DNA of 26,441 nt from a bacterium (GCA_035371905.1 DAORXQ010000017.1:247-26687); one strand, 5' to 3'. Shown: positions 13,833 through 21,259, numbered from the stretch's first letter. The notes: generated from the letters alone by a model not told the origin. Program-made: numbers and translations.

Positions 13833-15035
13833 ATGGCGAAGGAGAAATTTATAAGGACGAAGCCGCATGTGAATGTAGGTACGATAGGGCATGTAGATCA
13901 TGGTAAGACGACATTAACGAGTGCGATAACATATGTATTAGAGAAAGCGAACAAGGCGAAATTTTTGAGATATGAGGATATAGATAAAGCGCCAGAGGAG
14001 AAGGAGAGGGGATTGACTATAAACATAGTGCATATAGAGTATGAGACAGACAAGAGGCATTATGCGCATATAGATTGTCCTGGTCATGCGGATTATATAA
14101 AGAACATGATAACAGGAGCAGCGCAGATGGATGGAGCGATATTGGTAGTGAGTGCGCCAGATGGTCCGATGCCGCAGACAAGGGAGCACATATTATTAGC
14201 CAGGCAGGTAGATGTACCGGCGATGGTAGTATTTATGAACAAGATGGATATGATGGAGGATAAGGAGTTAGTGGAGTTAGTGGAATTAGAGGTAAGGGAG
14301 TTATTGAGCAAGTATGGATTTCCGGGGGAAGAGATACCGATAATAAAAGGGAGTGCATTAAAGGTATTAGAGTGTGGATGTTCAAAGAGGGAATGTCAGT
14401 GGTGTGGGAAGATATGGGAGTTAATGGATGCGATAGACAATTATATACCGGAGCCTGTAAGGGTAATAGACAAGCCATTTTTGTTAGCGGTAGAGGATGT
14501 ATTTAGCATAACAGGTAGGGGTACAGTAGCGACAGGGAGGATAGAGAGGGGTAAGGTAAAAGTAGGGGAGGAAGTAGAGATAATAGGATTAAGTCATGAT
14601 ATAAAGAGGAGTGTAGTTACAGGTCTTGAGATGTTTAGAAAGGAATTGGATGAAGGAGTAGCAGGGGACAATGTAGGTGTATTATTAAGGGGTATAGAGA
14701 AGGATGAAGTAGAAAGGGGTATGGTAGTAGCAGCACCTGGTAGTATAACACCACATACAAGATTTAAGGCGCAGGTATATGTATTGAAGAAAGAAGAAGG
14801 TGGGAGACATACACCATTTTTCACAGGATATAGGCCACAGTTTTACATGAGGACGACAGATGTTACAGGGGAGATAAAGTTGCCTGAAGGGGTAGAGATG
14901 GTTATGCCTGGTGATAATATAGAGATGGAGATAAAGTTAATATATCCGGTAGCACTTGAAAAAGGACAGAGGTTTGCAATAAGAGAAGGAGGGAAGACAG
15001 TAGGTGCTGGTGCTGTTACTGAAATAATTGAATAA
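13833..15035 (+). CDS. tuf: Elongation factor Tu, complete copy
   Basis: A 400-residue EF-Tu. G domain with GHVDHGKT (19-26), switch II DCPGHADY (81-88, catalytic H84), NKMD (136-139) and SAL (174-176), then domains II and III ending in REGGKTVGAGAVTEIIE. It carries aminoacyl-tRNA with GTP to the ribosome. AGGAGG (13821-13826) gives a perfect ribosome binding site. Two oddities: a cysteine-rich insert after SALKVLE (C181, C183, C188, C191), and codon usage unlike every neighbour: 32 of 33 Ile codons are ATA, Val is nearly always GTA or GTG (no GTT before 14616), and Ala is mostly GCG in the first three quarters. The last part returns to the local style. Its end is identical to the partial tuf at 1-54. 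Confidence 0.98.
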   Translation: MAKEKFIRTKPHVNVGTIGHVDHGKTTLTSAITYVLEKANKAKFLRYEDIDKAPEEKERGLTINIVHIEYETDKRHYAHIDCPGHADYIKNMITGAAQMDGAILVVSAPDGPMPQTREHILLARQVDVPAMVVFMNKMDMMEDKELVELVELEVRELLSKYGFPGEEIPIIKGSALKVLECGCSKRECQWCGKIWELMDAIDNYIPEPVRVIDKPFLLAVEDVFSITGRGTVATGRIERGKVKVGEEVEIIGLSHDIKRSVVTGLEMFRKELDEGVAGDNVGVLLRGIEKDEVERGMVVAAPGSITPHTRFKAQVYVLKKEEGGRHTPFFTGYRPQFYMRTTDVTGEIKLPEGVEMVMPGDNIEMEIKLIYPVALEKGQRFAIREGGKTVGAGAVTEIIE

Positions 15036-15036
15036 A
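14982..15036 (+). repeat. Direct repeat: end of tuf, identical to positions 1-55
   Basis: Positions 14982-15036 match 1-55 exactly and the match stops one base after the stop codon. The true repeat unit is probably most of the tuf gene, but only this part of the first copy is in the window. The two copies lie in the same orientation about 15 kb apart, a setting for gene conversion. Confidence 0.95.
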
Positions 15037-15040
15037 AAAT

Positions 15041-15069
15041 TTGCATTGAATAAAAAAATTTGATATAAT
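15041..15069 (+). promoter_or_regulatory. Candidate promoter for the S10 operon (extended -10)
   Basis: TGATATAAT (15061-15069) is an extended -10 with a perfect TATAAT at 15064-15069. TTGCAT at 15041-15046 is a partial -35 match at 17-base spacing. It sits in the 67-base gap between tuf and rpsJ, with a start near 15076 and a short leader before rpsJ at 15103. Position and extended -10 make a real S10-operon promoter plausible. I see no long L4-type leader structure. Confidence 0.6.
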
Positions 15070-15102
15070 GTTTTTTTTACAAATAATTAATGGAAAAGAA
15101 AA

Positions 15103-15414
15103 ATGGATGGAAAAAGAATTAGAATAAAATTAAAGTCTTTTGACCACAGGTTGCTGGACAGGTCAGTGAAAGAGATAATTGAGATTGTAAGGGGTACAGG
15201 TGTCAGAATAAATGGACCTGTTCCTTTACCAACAAAAAGAGAGATTTATACTGTTTTAAGATCTCCACATGTAAATAAAAAAAGTAGAGAACAGTTTGAA
15301 CTGAAAATACATAAACGACTTATAGATATAATTGATCCGACACCAAGAACTGTTGATGCTTTAAGTAAATTAAGTTTACCAGCTGGAGTTGAAGTAGAAA
15401 TGAAGGAAAGTTGA
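15103..15414 (+). CDS. rpsJ: 30S ribosomal protein S10
   Basis: A 103-residue protein with the S10 core: RIRIKLKSFDHRLLD at the N terminus, GPVPLPTKREIYTVLRSPHV in the loop region (residues 38-57) and the LSLPAGVEVEMK end. S10 sits in the 30S head and, with NusB or NusG, also works in antitermination and transcription-translation coupling. The ATG at 15103 has only a weak GGAAAAG ribosome binding site, which is unusual for this window. It starts the S10 operon and follows a candidate promoter. Confidence 0.97.
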   Translation: MDGKRIRIKLKSFDHRLLDRSVKEIIEIVRGTGVRINGPVPLPTKREIYTVLRSPHVNKKSREQFELKIHKRLIDIIDPTPRTVDALSKLSLPAGVEVEMKES

Positions 15415-15422
15415 GGAATAAA

Positions 15423-16067
15423 ATGGGAATAGGAATTGTTGGAAAAAAACTTAAAATGACACAGGTTTTTACTGATGATGGAGAAATGATTCCCGTTACT
15501 TTAATTGAGTACAGAGAAGGTTATGTTGTTGATTTAAAAACAGAAGAAAAAGATGGTTATAATGCTATAAAGGTTGGTTTTGAAGAAGTAAGTGAAAAAA
15601 AATTAAACAAACCCTTACTTGGATATTTAAAGAAAAGAAATCTTCCTCCTTTAAAAATTTTAAAAGAATTTAGGTTTGAAAATAAAGAAGATATGAAAGA
15701 TTTTAAAATTGGAGAAAGAATAAAAATAGATACTATTTTTAAAGAAGGTGATTATGTTGATGTTACGGGTAAATCAATAGGTAAAGGTTTTCAAGGAGTA
15801 GTAAAGAGACATGGTTTTCATGGTGGTCCGGCAACGCATGGTTCTATGTCTCATAGAGCGCCTGGTTCAATTGGTTCAACTGCTCCTCAAAGGGTTGTAA
15901 AAGGTAGAAAAATGGCAGGACATATGGGAACTGAAACAGTTACAGTTCAAAATTTACAGATATTTAAAATATTAAATGAGGAAAATTTAATTATGGTAAA
16001 AGGTGCAGTTCCCGGTCCATCAAATTCATATTTAATTTTAAAAAAAGCAATTAAAAAAAGAAGGTAA
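15423..16067 (+). CDS. rplC: 50S ribosomal protein L3
   Basis: This L3 is 214 residues from the ATG at 15423. Typical parts are the N-terminal GIVGKKLKMTQVF, the DVTGKSIGKGFQGVVKRHGF segment (about 112-131), and the long loop with HGSMSHRAPGSIGS and KMAGHMG that reaches the peptidyl transferase centre. I prefer ATG 15423 over an in-frame TTG at 15411: GAGGA (15413-15417) is well placed for the ATG, and the family starts just before the GIVGKK strand. L3 is one of the first proteins to bind 23S rRNA. The gap from rpsJ is eight bases. Confidence 0.95.
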   Translation: MGIGIVGKKLKMTQVFTDDGEMIPVTLIEYREGYVVDLKTEEKDGYNAIKVGFEEVSEKKLNKPLLGYLKKRNLPPLKILKEFRFENKEDMKDFKIGERIKIDTIFKEGDYVDVTGKSIGKGFQGVVKRHGFHGGPATHGSMSHRAPGSIGSTAPQRVVKGRKMAGHMGTETVTVQNLQIFKILNEENLIMVKGAVPGPSNSYLILKKAIKKRR

Positions 16068-16070
16068 AAA

Positions 16071-16718
16071 ATGGTTAAAATAGGGGTTTATGATATTGAA
16101 GGTAATTTAATTGAAGAAAGAGAGATATCTGAAAATATCGTGAAAGAACCAATTAATAAAGATGTTTTGTATTATTATACTGTGAGTTATTTAAACAATC
16201 AGCGACTTGGAACTCATTCAACAAAAACAAGAGGTGAAGTAAGTGGTGGAGGCAGGAAACCGTGGAGACAGAAAGGTACCGGTAGAGCAAGGGTTGGTTC
16301 AATAAGGAATCCTATATGGAGACATGGAGGGATTGCTTTTGGTCCAAAACCAGGAGATTATTATATAAGATTACCCAGAAAAATTAGAAGGAAAGCATTA
16401 TTTGAATCAATCAGAGATAAAATTATTGAAAACAGAGTAATATTTTTAAAAACAGGGAATATTGAAAAACCAAAGACAAAAATTTTCAGTAATTTTTTAA
16501 AGAAAATTGGTTATGAGAATGAAAAAGTCCTGTTTGTTTTTAAAAATACTGAAGAGAAAAAAAATAAAATTTTATCTGTAAGAAATTTAGTTCTTGCAAA
16601 ATATGATTATATTAATAGGATAAACGCTTATGAAATTTTAAACAGCGATAGGTTGATTTTTGAAGAAGATTGTTTTGAAAATTTAAAAAATTTTCTGGAA
16701 GGAGGGAAAATTGTTTGA
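16071..16718 (+). CDS. rplD: 50S ribosomal protein L4
   Basis: A 215-residue protein with the L4 exit-tunnel loop: THSTKTRGEVSGGGRKPWRQ followed by KGTGRARVGS and PIWRHGGIAFGPKP (about residues 45-97). This loop lines the polypeptide exit tunnel near the macrolide site; the motif is intact with no resistance-type deletion. A globular C-terminal domain follows. In E. coli L4 also represses the S10 operon; no matching leader is evident here. It starts three bases after rplC and its end overlaps rplW by eight bases. Confidence 0.96.
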   Translation: MVKIGVYDIEGNLIEEREISENIVKEPINKDVLYYYTVSYLNNQRLGTHSTKTRGEVSGGGRKPWRQKGTGRARVGSIRNPIWRHGGIAFGPKPGDYYIRLPRKIRRKALFESIRDKIIENRVIFLKTGNIEKPKTKIFSNFLKKIGYENEKVLFVFKNTEEKKNKILSVRNLVLAKYDYINRINAYEILNSDRLIFEEDCFENLKNFLEGGKIV

Positions 16719-16992
16719 CCCTTATAAAATTGTAAAAAATCCAAAAATAACAGAAAAAGGTACAGAGTTAAACAAAGAGAATAAATATGTCTTCTGTGTT
16801 GACAGAAAAGCAAATAAGAACCAGATAAAAAAGGCAATAGAAGAAATTTATAAGGTAAAAGTGGAAAAAATTTATGTTATAAATGTAAAACCTAAAAAAA
16901 GAAGATATAGATTTTATATTGAAGGATATAAATCAGGATATAAAAAAGCAATTGTTAAATTGAAAGAAGGAGAAAAAATTGCCATTACGTAA
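16711..16992 (+). CDS. rplW: 50S ribosomal protein L23
   Basis: A 93-residue L23, at the tunnel exit where trigger factor and SRP dock. It shows the KIVKNPKITEKGTEL start, the KANKNQIKKAIEEIYKVKVEKI helix-strand unit (in part) and the KPKKRRYRFYIEGYKSGYKKAIVKL end. The start is TTG at 16711: AAGGAGGG (about 16699-16706) lies at proper spacing and the family begins just here. It overlaps the end of rplD by eight bases, so translation is probably coupled. Confidence 0.95.
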   Translation: MFDPYKIVKNPKITEKGTELNKENKYVFCVDRKANKNQIKKAIEEIYKVKVEKIYVINVKPKKRRYRFYIEGYKSGYKKAIVKLKEGEKIAIT

Positions 16993-17803
16993 ATTAAAAC
17001 CGGTTACTCCTGGTCAGAGACATGCTTTATTACAGGACTTTTCTGATATTACTAAAACAGAACCAGAAAAGTCCCTGGTCGTTGGTTTGAAAAAGACAGG
17101 AGGAAGAAATAATACAGGTCGTATTACTACCAGACATATTGGAGGAGGACATAAAAGATTATATAGAATTATTGATTTTAAGGGAAGAATTAATCACGAA
17201 GGCATAGTTAAGAGTATTGAATATGACCCAAATAGAAATGCAAGAATTGCTCTGATTCATTATACAGATGGTGTAAAAAGTTATATTATCGCACCATTAG
17301 GACTTTCAATAGGAGACAGAATTAAATGTGGAGAGGATGCAGAAATAAAAGTCGGAAATAGATTACCTTTGAAAAAAATACCTGAAGGTGTTCAAATATA
17401 TAATATTGAACTTATACCCGGGAAAGGAGGTAAGTTGGTCAGGAGTGCAGGGACTCTTGCAACATTGATGGTAAAGGGAGAAAAGTATGCTCAGGTAAGA
17501 TTACCATCTGGTGAAGTCAGATTGTTTGACCTTAACTGTTATGCATCTATTGGTCAGGTTAGTAATCCAGAATATAAATATATATCATTTGGTAAAGCAG
17601 GAAGGGTGAGGAATCTGGGTATAAGACCAACTGTAAGAGCAACAGCAATGAATCCTGTTGACCATCCTATGGGTGGTGGAGAAGGAAGAGGGAAAGGCCA
17701 TCAGTCACAGAGTCCAACAGGGGTTCCTGCAAAAGGATATAAAACAAGAAAAAAGAAAAAACCATCAGATAAACTAATAATACAGAGAAGGAAACAAAAA
17801 TGA
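16979..17803 (+). CDS. rplB: 50S ribosomal protein L2
   Basis: A 274-residue L2, an early 23S-binding protein needed for subunit joining and peptidyl transfer. Its motifs are the N-terminal KPVTPGQRH, GRNNTGRITTRHIGGGHKR (about 42-60), the central SH3-like and OB domains, and MNPVDHPMGGGEGRG with KGYKTRKKKKPSDK near the end. The universally conserved His of DHP is kept; the next His of the usual HPHGGG is Met. The start is TTG at 16979, fixed by AAGGAG at 16967-16972. It overlaps rplW by 14 bases, and rplW itself starts with TTG. Confidence 0.96.
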   Translation: MPLRKLKPVTPGQRHALLQDFSDITKTEPEKSLVVGLKKTGGRNNTGRITTRHIGGGHKRLYRIIDFKGRINHEGIVKSIEYDPNRNARIALIHYTDGVKSYIIAPLGLSIGDRIKCGEDAEIKVGNRLPLKKIPEGVQIYNIELIPGKGGKLVRSAGTLATLMVKGEKYAQVRLPSGEVRLFDLNCYASIGQVSNPEYKYISFGKAGRVRNLGIRPTVRATAMNPVDHPMGGGEGRGKGHQSQSPTGVPAKGYKTRKKKKPSDKLIIQRRKQK

Positions 17804-18081
17804 GGTCAAAGAAAAAAGGTCCATATATTGACAAAAAACTTATGGAAAAAGTTTTGAAGCAAAAAGAATCGGGTAAAAAAGAAGTTATAAGAACTTGGGC
17901 AAGAAGTTGTACAATTGTTCCTGAATTTGTTGGGCATACTTTTGGAGTTCATAATGGAAGGACTTTTGTTAATGTCTATGTAACAGAAAATATGGTTGGT
18001 CATCGTCTGGGAGAATTTGCACCGACCAGAACCTTTAGAGGACATGGTGCTCATACAGAAAGAGCGAGAGAAAAGAAATAA
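17800..18081 (+). CDS. rpsS: 30S ribosomal protein S19
   Basis: A 93-residue S19 with all its family marks: KKGPYIDKKL, RTWARSCTIVPEFVGHTFGVHNG (in part residues 31-53), and GHRLGEFAPTRTFRGHG near the end. S19 lies in the 30S head and touches the A-site region and inter-subunit bridge B1a. The ATG overlaps the rplB TGA as ATGA, so translation is likely coupled. Position between rplB and rplV is the standard one. Confidence 0.98.
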   Translation: MRSKKKGPYIDKKLMEKVLKQKESGKKEVIRTWARSCTIVPEFVGHTFGVHNGRTFVNVYVTENMVGHRLGEFAPTRTFRGHGAHTERAREKK

Positions 18082-18093
18082 AGGGGATTAAAA

Positions 18094-18429
18094 ATGGAAG
18101 TAGTAGCAAAAGCAAAGTATGTTAGAATAGGTCCAAGAAAATTAAGAGTTCTTGTTGAACTTGTTAAAGGTAAAAAAGTTGAAGAAGCATTTGGAATTTT
18201 GAGAAATGTAAAAAAAAGAGGAGCAAAAATTCTTGAAAAGGTTATTAAAAGTGCAGAGAATAATGGTAAAAATAAAGGTGAAGGAATTGAATGGAAAATA
18301 AAAAATATTATAATTGATGGAGGTCCAATGTTAAAAAGATATAGAGCAGCAACTATGGGAAGAGGGGTTATGATTAGAAAAAGGACATCACATATTACTG
18401 TTATACTTGAAGGAAAAGGAGAAGAATAA
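18094..18429 (+). CDS. rplV: 50S ribosomal protein L22
   Basis: A 111-residue L22 with the N-terminal KYVRIGPRKLRVLVELVKGK, the SAENNG helix end and the extended hairpin loop ending MGRGVMIRKRTSHITVIL that reaches into the exit tunnel. The hairpin shows no deletion of the kind linked to macrolide resistance. The ATG follows AAAGGGG; the stop shares its final A with the rpsC start (TAATG). Normal length. Confidence 0.97.
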   Translation: MEVVAKAKYVRIGPRKLRVLVELVKGKKVEEAFGILRNVKKRGAKILEKVIKSAENNGKNKGEGIEWKIKNIIIDGGPMLKRYRAATMGRGVMIRKRTSHITVILEGKGEE

Positions 18430-19085
18430 TGGGACAAAAGGTTAATCCTATTGGATTAAGAATTGGTATAGTTGAACAGTGGAGAAGTAAATGGTTCAGT
18501 TCAAAAAAAGAATTTAAGAATTTATTGAGAGAAGATGTTATAATAAGAGATTATATAAGAAAGAGATATCCAAGAGGTACAATTACTAAAATTGAAATAG
18601 AGAAAACAGATAAAATAAGAATCAGATTGTACACACCAAGACCCGGTGTTGTTCTTGGTAGAAAGGGTGCAGAAATTAATCAATTAAGAGATGAATTATA
18701 TGAAATTTTAAAAAAACAGATTACTATTGACTGCATAGAAATTAATCCACCAGGAACAAGTGCACAATTTCTTGCTGACTCAATTGTTATACAACTTGAA
18801 AAGAGAGTTCCTCACAGACAAGCAATTAAAAAAGCAATGGACCTTGCAATTCAGTCAGGTGCAAAAGGAATAAAGGTGAGAATTTCAGGAAGAATTGGAG
18901 GTGTAGAAATAGCAAGAAGTGAACAATATATACTTGGTAAGGTTTCTCTTCATACATTAAGAGCAAAGATTGATTATGCAACAAGTACTGCTTTTACAAG
19001 AAGTGGAACAGTAGGTGTAAAAGTTTGGGTTTATCTTGGAGAAATTTTGGAAGAAAAAGGAGAAAAAAATGCCGTTAATGCCTAA
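18429..19085 (+). CDS. rpsC: 30S ribosomal protein S3
   Basis: A 218-residue S3 beginning MGQKVNPIGLRIG, with the type II KH domain (GRKG at 77-80, in RPGVVLGRKGAEIN) and the C-terminal GAKGIKVRISGRIGGVEIARSE region (in part), ending with a YLGEIL strand. S3 lines the mRNA entry channel and contributes to mRNA helicase activity. It overlaps the start of rplP by 17 bases. The C-terminal tail is short, with no long lysine-rich extension. Confidence 0.97.
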   Translation: MGQKVNPIGLRIGIVEQWRSKWFSSKKEFKNLLREDVIIRDYIRKRYPRGTITKIEIEKTDKIRIRLYTPRPGVVLGRKGAEINQLRDELYEILKKQITIDCIEINPPGTSAQFLADSIVIQLEKRVPHRQAIKKAMDLAIQSGAKGIKVRISGRIGGVEIARSEQYILGKVSLHTLRAKIDYATSTAFTRSGTVGVKVWVYLGEILEEKGEKNAVNA

Positions 19086-19488
19086 AAGAGTTAAATACAG
19101 AAAAATGCAGAGGGGGAGAACAAAAGGACAGGCGGAAAGAGGTAATAAACTTTTTTATGGAGAGTATGGTTTGAAAGTTCTTGAACCGGGATGGATAACT
19201 TCTGCTCAAATAGAAGCAGCAAGAATAGCAATAACCCATTATTTAAAATCAAAAGGTAAACTCTGGATAAGAATTTTTCCTGATAAACCAGTGACTAAAA
19301 AACCTGCTGAAAGTAGAATGGGAAAAGGCAAGGGTGATGTTGAAAAATGGGTTGCTGTTGTTTTACCCGGTAAAATAATTTTTGAAATTGCAGGTGTTTC
19401 AGATGAACTTGCAAAAGAAGCATTAAGAAGAGCATCCTATAAAATCCCATATAAATCAAAGATTGTTACAAGGTCACTTGTAAGTTAA
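19069..19488 (+). CDS. rplP: 50S ribosomal protein L16
   Basis: A 139-residue L16 starting MPLMPKRVKYRKMQRGR, with GKLWIRIFPDKPVTKKPAESRMG (in part, about 64-86) and GKGDVEKWVAVVLPGKIIFE, which organizes the A-site tRNA elbow contact. I start it at ATG 19069, not the in-frame upstream ATG 19036: AAAGGAG (19056-19062) is ideally spaced and the family begins with MLMPKR-like residues. It overlaps the rpsC 3' end by 17 bases in another frame. Confidence 0.96.
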   Translation: MPLMPKRVKYRKMQRGRTKGQAERGNKLFYGEYGLKVLEPGWITSAQIEAARIAITHYLKSKGKLWIRIFPDKPVTKKPAESRMGKGKGDVEKWVAVVLPGKIIFEIAGVSDELAKEALRRASYKIPYKSKIVTRSLVS

Positions 19489-19492
19489 AAAT

Positions 19493-19520
19493 TTGAAATT
19501 TTTAAAGAAAATGCTATAAT
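19493..19520 (+). promoter_or_regulatory. Candidate promoter before rpmC (extended -10)
   Basis: TTGAAA (19493-19498), 16 bases, then TATAAT (19515-19520) preceded by TGC, so an extended -10 (TGCTATAAT, 19512-19520). It fills the 62-base gap between rplP and rpmC, the largest gap in the S10/spc block after the one at its start. Transcription would begin near 19527, before rpmC at 19551. Five of six plus six of six hexamer matches support a real internal promoter. Confidence 0.65.
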
Positions 19521-19550
19521 ATTATTTTATGTTTTTAAAAAGGGAATAAA

Positions 19551-19775
19551 ATGAAAAAAGAAGAATTAAATAAGTGGAAGGAAGCAACAAAAGAAGAAAT
19601 AGGAAATAGAATCTTAGAATTGAAAAAACAACTTTATGAGTTAAATCATCAGTTACTCTTGGGACAATTAAAAAATTACTCACAGATTAAAGAGATAAAA
19701 AAAGATATAGCAAGGTTAAAGACCATATTAAGAGAGAAAGAAATTGGAGCTAAAAATGTCAAAAAGAACAATTGA
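19551..19775 (+). CDS. rpmC: 50S ribosomal protein L29
   Basis: A 74-residue, mostly helical L29 with the conserved EEIGNRILELKKQLYELNHQ segment (residues 15-34) and the IKKDIARLKTILREKE C-terminal helix. It lies near the tunnel exit beside L23. AAAAGGG precedes the ATG. The 3' end overlaps rpsQ by 20 bases. It is the only gene of the S10/spc block, apart from rpsJ, that has a clear non-coding leader with a promoter-like sequence. Confidence 0.94.
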   Translation: MKKEELNKWKEATKEEIGNRILELKKQLYELNHQLLLGQLKNYSQIKEIKKDIARLKTILREKEIGAKNVKKNN

Positions 19776-20046
19776 AAAAACAGGAGTAGTTGTAAGCGAT
19801 AAGATGGATAAAACAAGAGTTGTTATGGTTGAATATATGACACAGCATCCAATTTATAAAAAAATATTAAGGAAAAGAAGAAAGTTTATGGTACATGACG
19901 AAGATAATATTACAAAAGTTGGAGATGTGGTTAGAATTATTCAAACAAGACCTTTAAGTAAAAATAAAAGATGGAAAATTATTGAAATTATTGGTAAAAA
20001 AGGAGTTATAAGTGATTCAACTGAGGTCAATGCTTCAGGTAGTTGA
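19756..20046 (+). CDS. rpsQ: 30S ribosomal protein S17
   Basis: S17 of 96 residues from ATG 19756: KTGVVVSDKMDKTRVVMVEY opening strands, HPIYKKILRKRRKFMVHDE and VGDVVRIIQTRPLSKNKRWKI, the OB-fold that binds 16S rRNA helix 11. An in-frame TTG at 19744 would add four residues, but TTGGAG (19744-19749) serves better as its ribosome binding site. The last dozen or so residues exceed the usual S17 and coincide with the rplN overlap of 35 bases, so the tail may be a by-product of that overlap. Confidence 0.95.
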   Translation: MSKRTIEKTGVVVSDKMDKTRVVMVEYMTQHPIYKKILRKRRKFMVHDEDNITKVGDVVRIIQTRPLSKNKRWKIIEIIGKKGVISDSTEVNASGS

Positions 20047-20380
20047 TAATACAGGTGCAAAAAAAATAATGGTTATTGGATTTATAGGTAGTTCAAAGAA
20101 AAGATATGGTTATGTTGGAGATGTTGTTGTTGCTACTGTGAAGCACGCTCTTCCTGATGGGATAGTAAAAAAGAAAGAAAAAGTCAAGGCGGTTATTGTG
20201 AGAACTAAAAAAGAGACAAGAAGGAAGGATGGTTCAATTTTAAAATTTGACCATAATTGTGCAGTTATAATTGATAATGAAGGTAATCCGAGAGGAACAA
20301 GAGTTTTTGGTCCTGTTCCAAGGGAGTTGAGAGAAAAGAATTTTACAAAGATAATTTCTCTTGCACCGGAGGTTATATAA
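20012..20380 (+). CDS. rplN: 50S ribosomal protein L14
   Basis: A 122-residue L14, full family length: MIQLRSMLQVVDNTGAKKI at the N terminus, GDVVVATVKHALPDG, VKAVIVRTKKETRRKDGS and the NPRGTRVFGPVPRELRE end. L14 forms inter-subunit bridges with 16S rRNA and binds the silencing factor RsfS. The start is GTG at 20012, supported by AAGGAG (20000-20005) and by the family N terminus MIQ. This start lies 35 bases inside rpsQ, the longest gene overlap in the window. Confidence 0.96.
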   Translation: MIQLRSMLQVVDNTGAKKIMVIGFIGSSKKRYGYVGDVVVATVKHALPDGIVKKKEKVKAVIVRTKKETRRKDGSILKFDHNCAVIIDNEGNPRGTRVFGPVPRELREKNFTKIISLAPEVI

Positions 20381-20381
20381 A

Positions 20382-20705
20382 ATGAAATTTAAGTTGAAAA
20401 GAGGAGATATTGTTCAGGTTATAAAAGGAAAAGATAGAGGGAAAAAAGGAAGAATTTTAAAAATTTTTAAAGAAGAAAATAAAGTACTTGTTGAGGGTAT
20501 TAATTTTGTTAAAAAACACACACGACCGAGATCAGTAGACAGGCAGGGAGGAATAATTCAAATGGAAAAACCCATTGCAATAAGCAATGTTAATTTTTTC
20601 TGTTTAAAATGCAGTAAGCCAACACGGCTGGGAATAAAATTTTTAGAAGATGGTACAAAAGTAAGATTTTGTAAAAAATGTAAGGAGATAGTAGAGGAAA
20701 AGTAA
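20382..20705 (+). CDS. rplX: 50S ribosomal protein L24
   Basis: A 107-residue L24 with the KOW motif near the start (KRGDIVQVIKGKDRGKKGRI, residues 6-25), the HTRPRSVDRQGGIIQMEKPI segment (46-65) and a C-terminal zinc-ribbon-like pair of CxxC motifs (C74/C77, C97/C100). L24 nucleates 50S assembly. I start it at ATG 20382, one base after the rplN stop, with GGAGG (about 20368-20372) as ribosome binding site; an upstream in-frame alternative at 20361 would add seven unlikely residues. Confidence 0.95.
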   Translation: MKFKLKRGDIVQVIKGKDRGKKGRILKIFKEENKVLVEGINFVKKHTRPRSVDRQGGIIQMEKPIAISNVNFFCLKCSKPTRLGIKFLEDGTKVRFCKKCKEIVEEK

Positions 20706-20706
20706 A

Positions 20707-21255
20707 ATGGAAGAGCCAAGATTAAAAAAAGATTATAGGGAAAAAGTTGTTCCTGAATTGTTGAAGAGATTTAATTATAAAAATAAAATGCAGGTTCCTA
20801 AAATTTTAAAAATAGTTTTAAATATGGGAATAGGCAGGGATAATAAAGACGCTAAAGCAATTGAATCTGCTCAAAAAGAACTTACTTTAATCGCTGGACA
20901 GAAAGCTGTTTTAACTAAAGCAAAAAAATCAATAGCAGGTTTTAATGTTAGAAAAGGAAATATTGTAGGAGTTATGGTTACACTAAGAGGAAACAGAATG
21001 TATGAATTTCTTGATAGATTGATTACTGTGGCTTTGCCAAGGGTAAGAGATTTTGAAGGATTACCAGGAAAATCAACAGATGGAAAAGGTTCGTATACTA
21101 TAGGGATAAAAGAACATGTGATATTTCCAGAGGTTGATTATAATACAATTTATAAAGTTCAAGGACTCAATGTCACAATAGTTACTTCAGCAAAAACACC
21201 CGAAGAAACAATATCTTTATTAAGAGAAATTGGTTTACCGATAAGGGAGGAATAA
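20707..21255 (+). CDS. rplE: 50S ribosomal protein L5
   Basis: A 182-residue L5 with the VPKILKIVLNMGIG strand (about 30-43), the LIAGQKAVLTKAKKSIAGFNVRKG region (in part), the VTLRGNRMYEFLDRL helix, and IFPEVDYNTIYKVQGLNVTIVT near the end. L5 joins 5S rRNA to the central protuberance and touches P-site tRNA. It starts one base after rplX with a modest GAGGA ribosome binding site. Length and motifs are normal. Confidence 0.97.
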   Translation: MEEPRLKKDYREKVVPELLKRFNYKNKMQVPKILKIVLNMGIGRDNKDAKAIESAQKELTLIAGQKAVLTKAKKSIAGFNVRKGNIVGVMVTLRGNRMYEFLDRLITVALPRVRDFEGLPGKSTDGKGSYTIGIKEHVIFPEVDYNTIYKVQGLNVTIVTSAKTPEETISLLREIGLPIREE

Positions 21256-21259
21256 AAAA

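Noticed and set aside
13938..15046. Several minus-strand and alternative-frame open frames within tuf
   Set aside because: They follow from the unusual codon choice in tuf (few codons giving stops in other frames). Their translations resemble no protein family.
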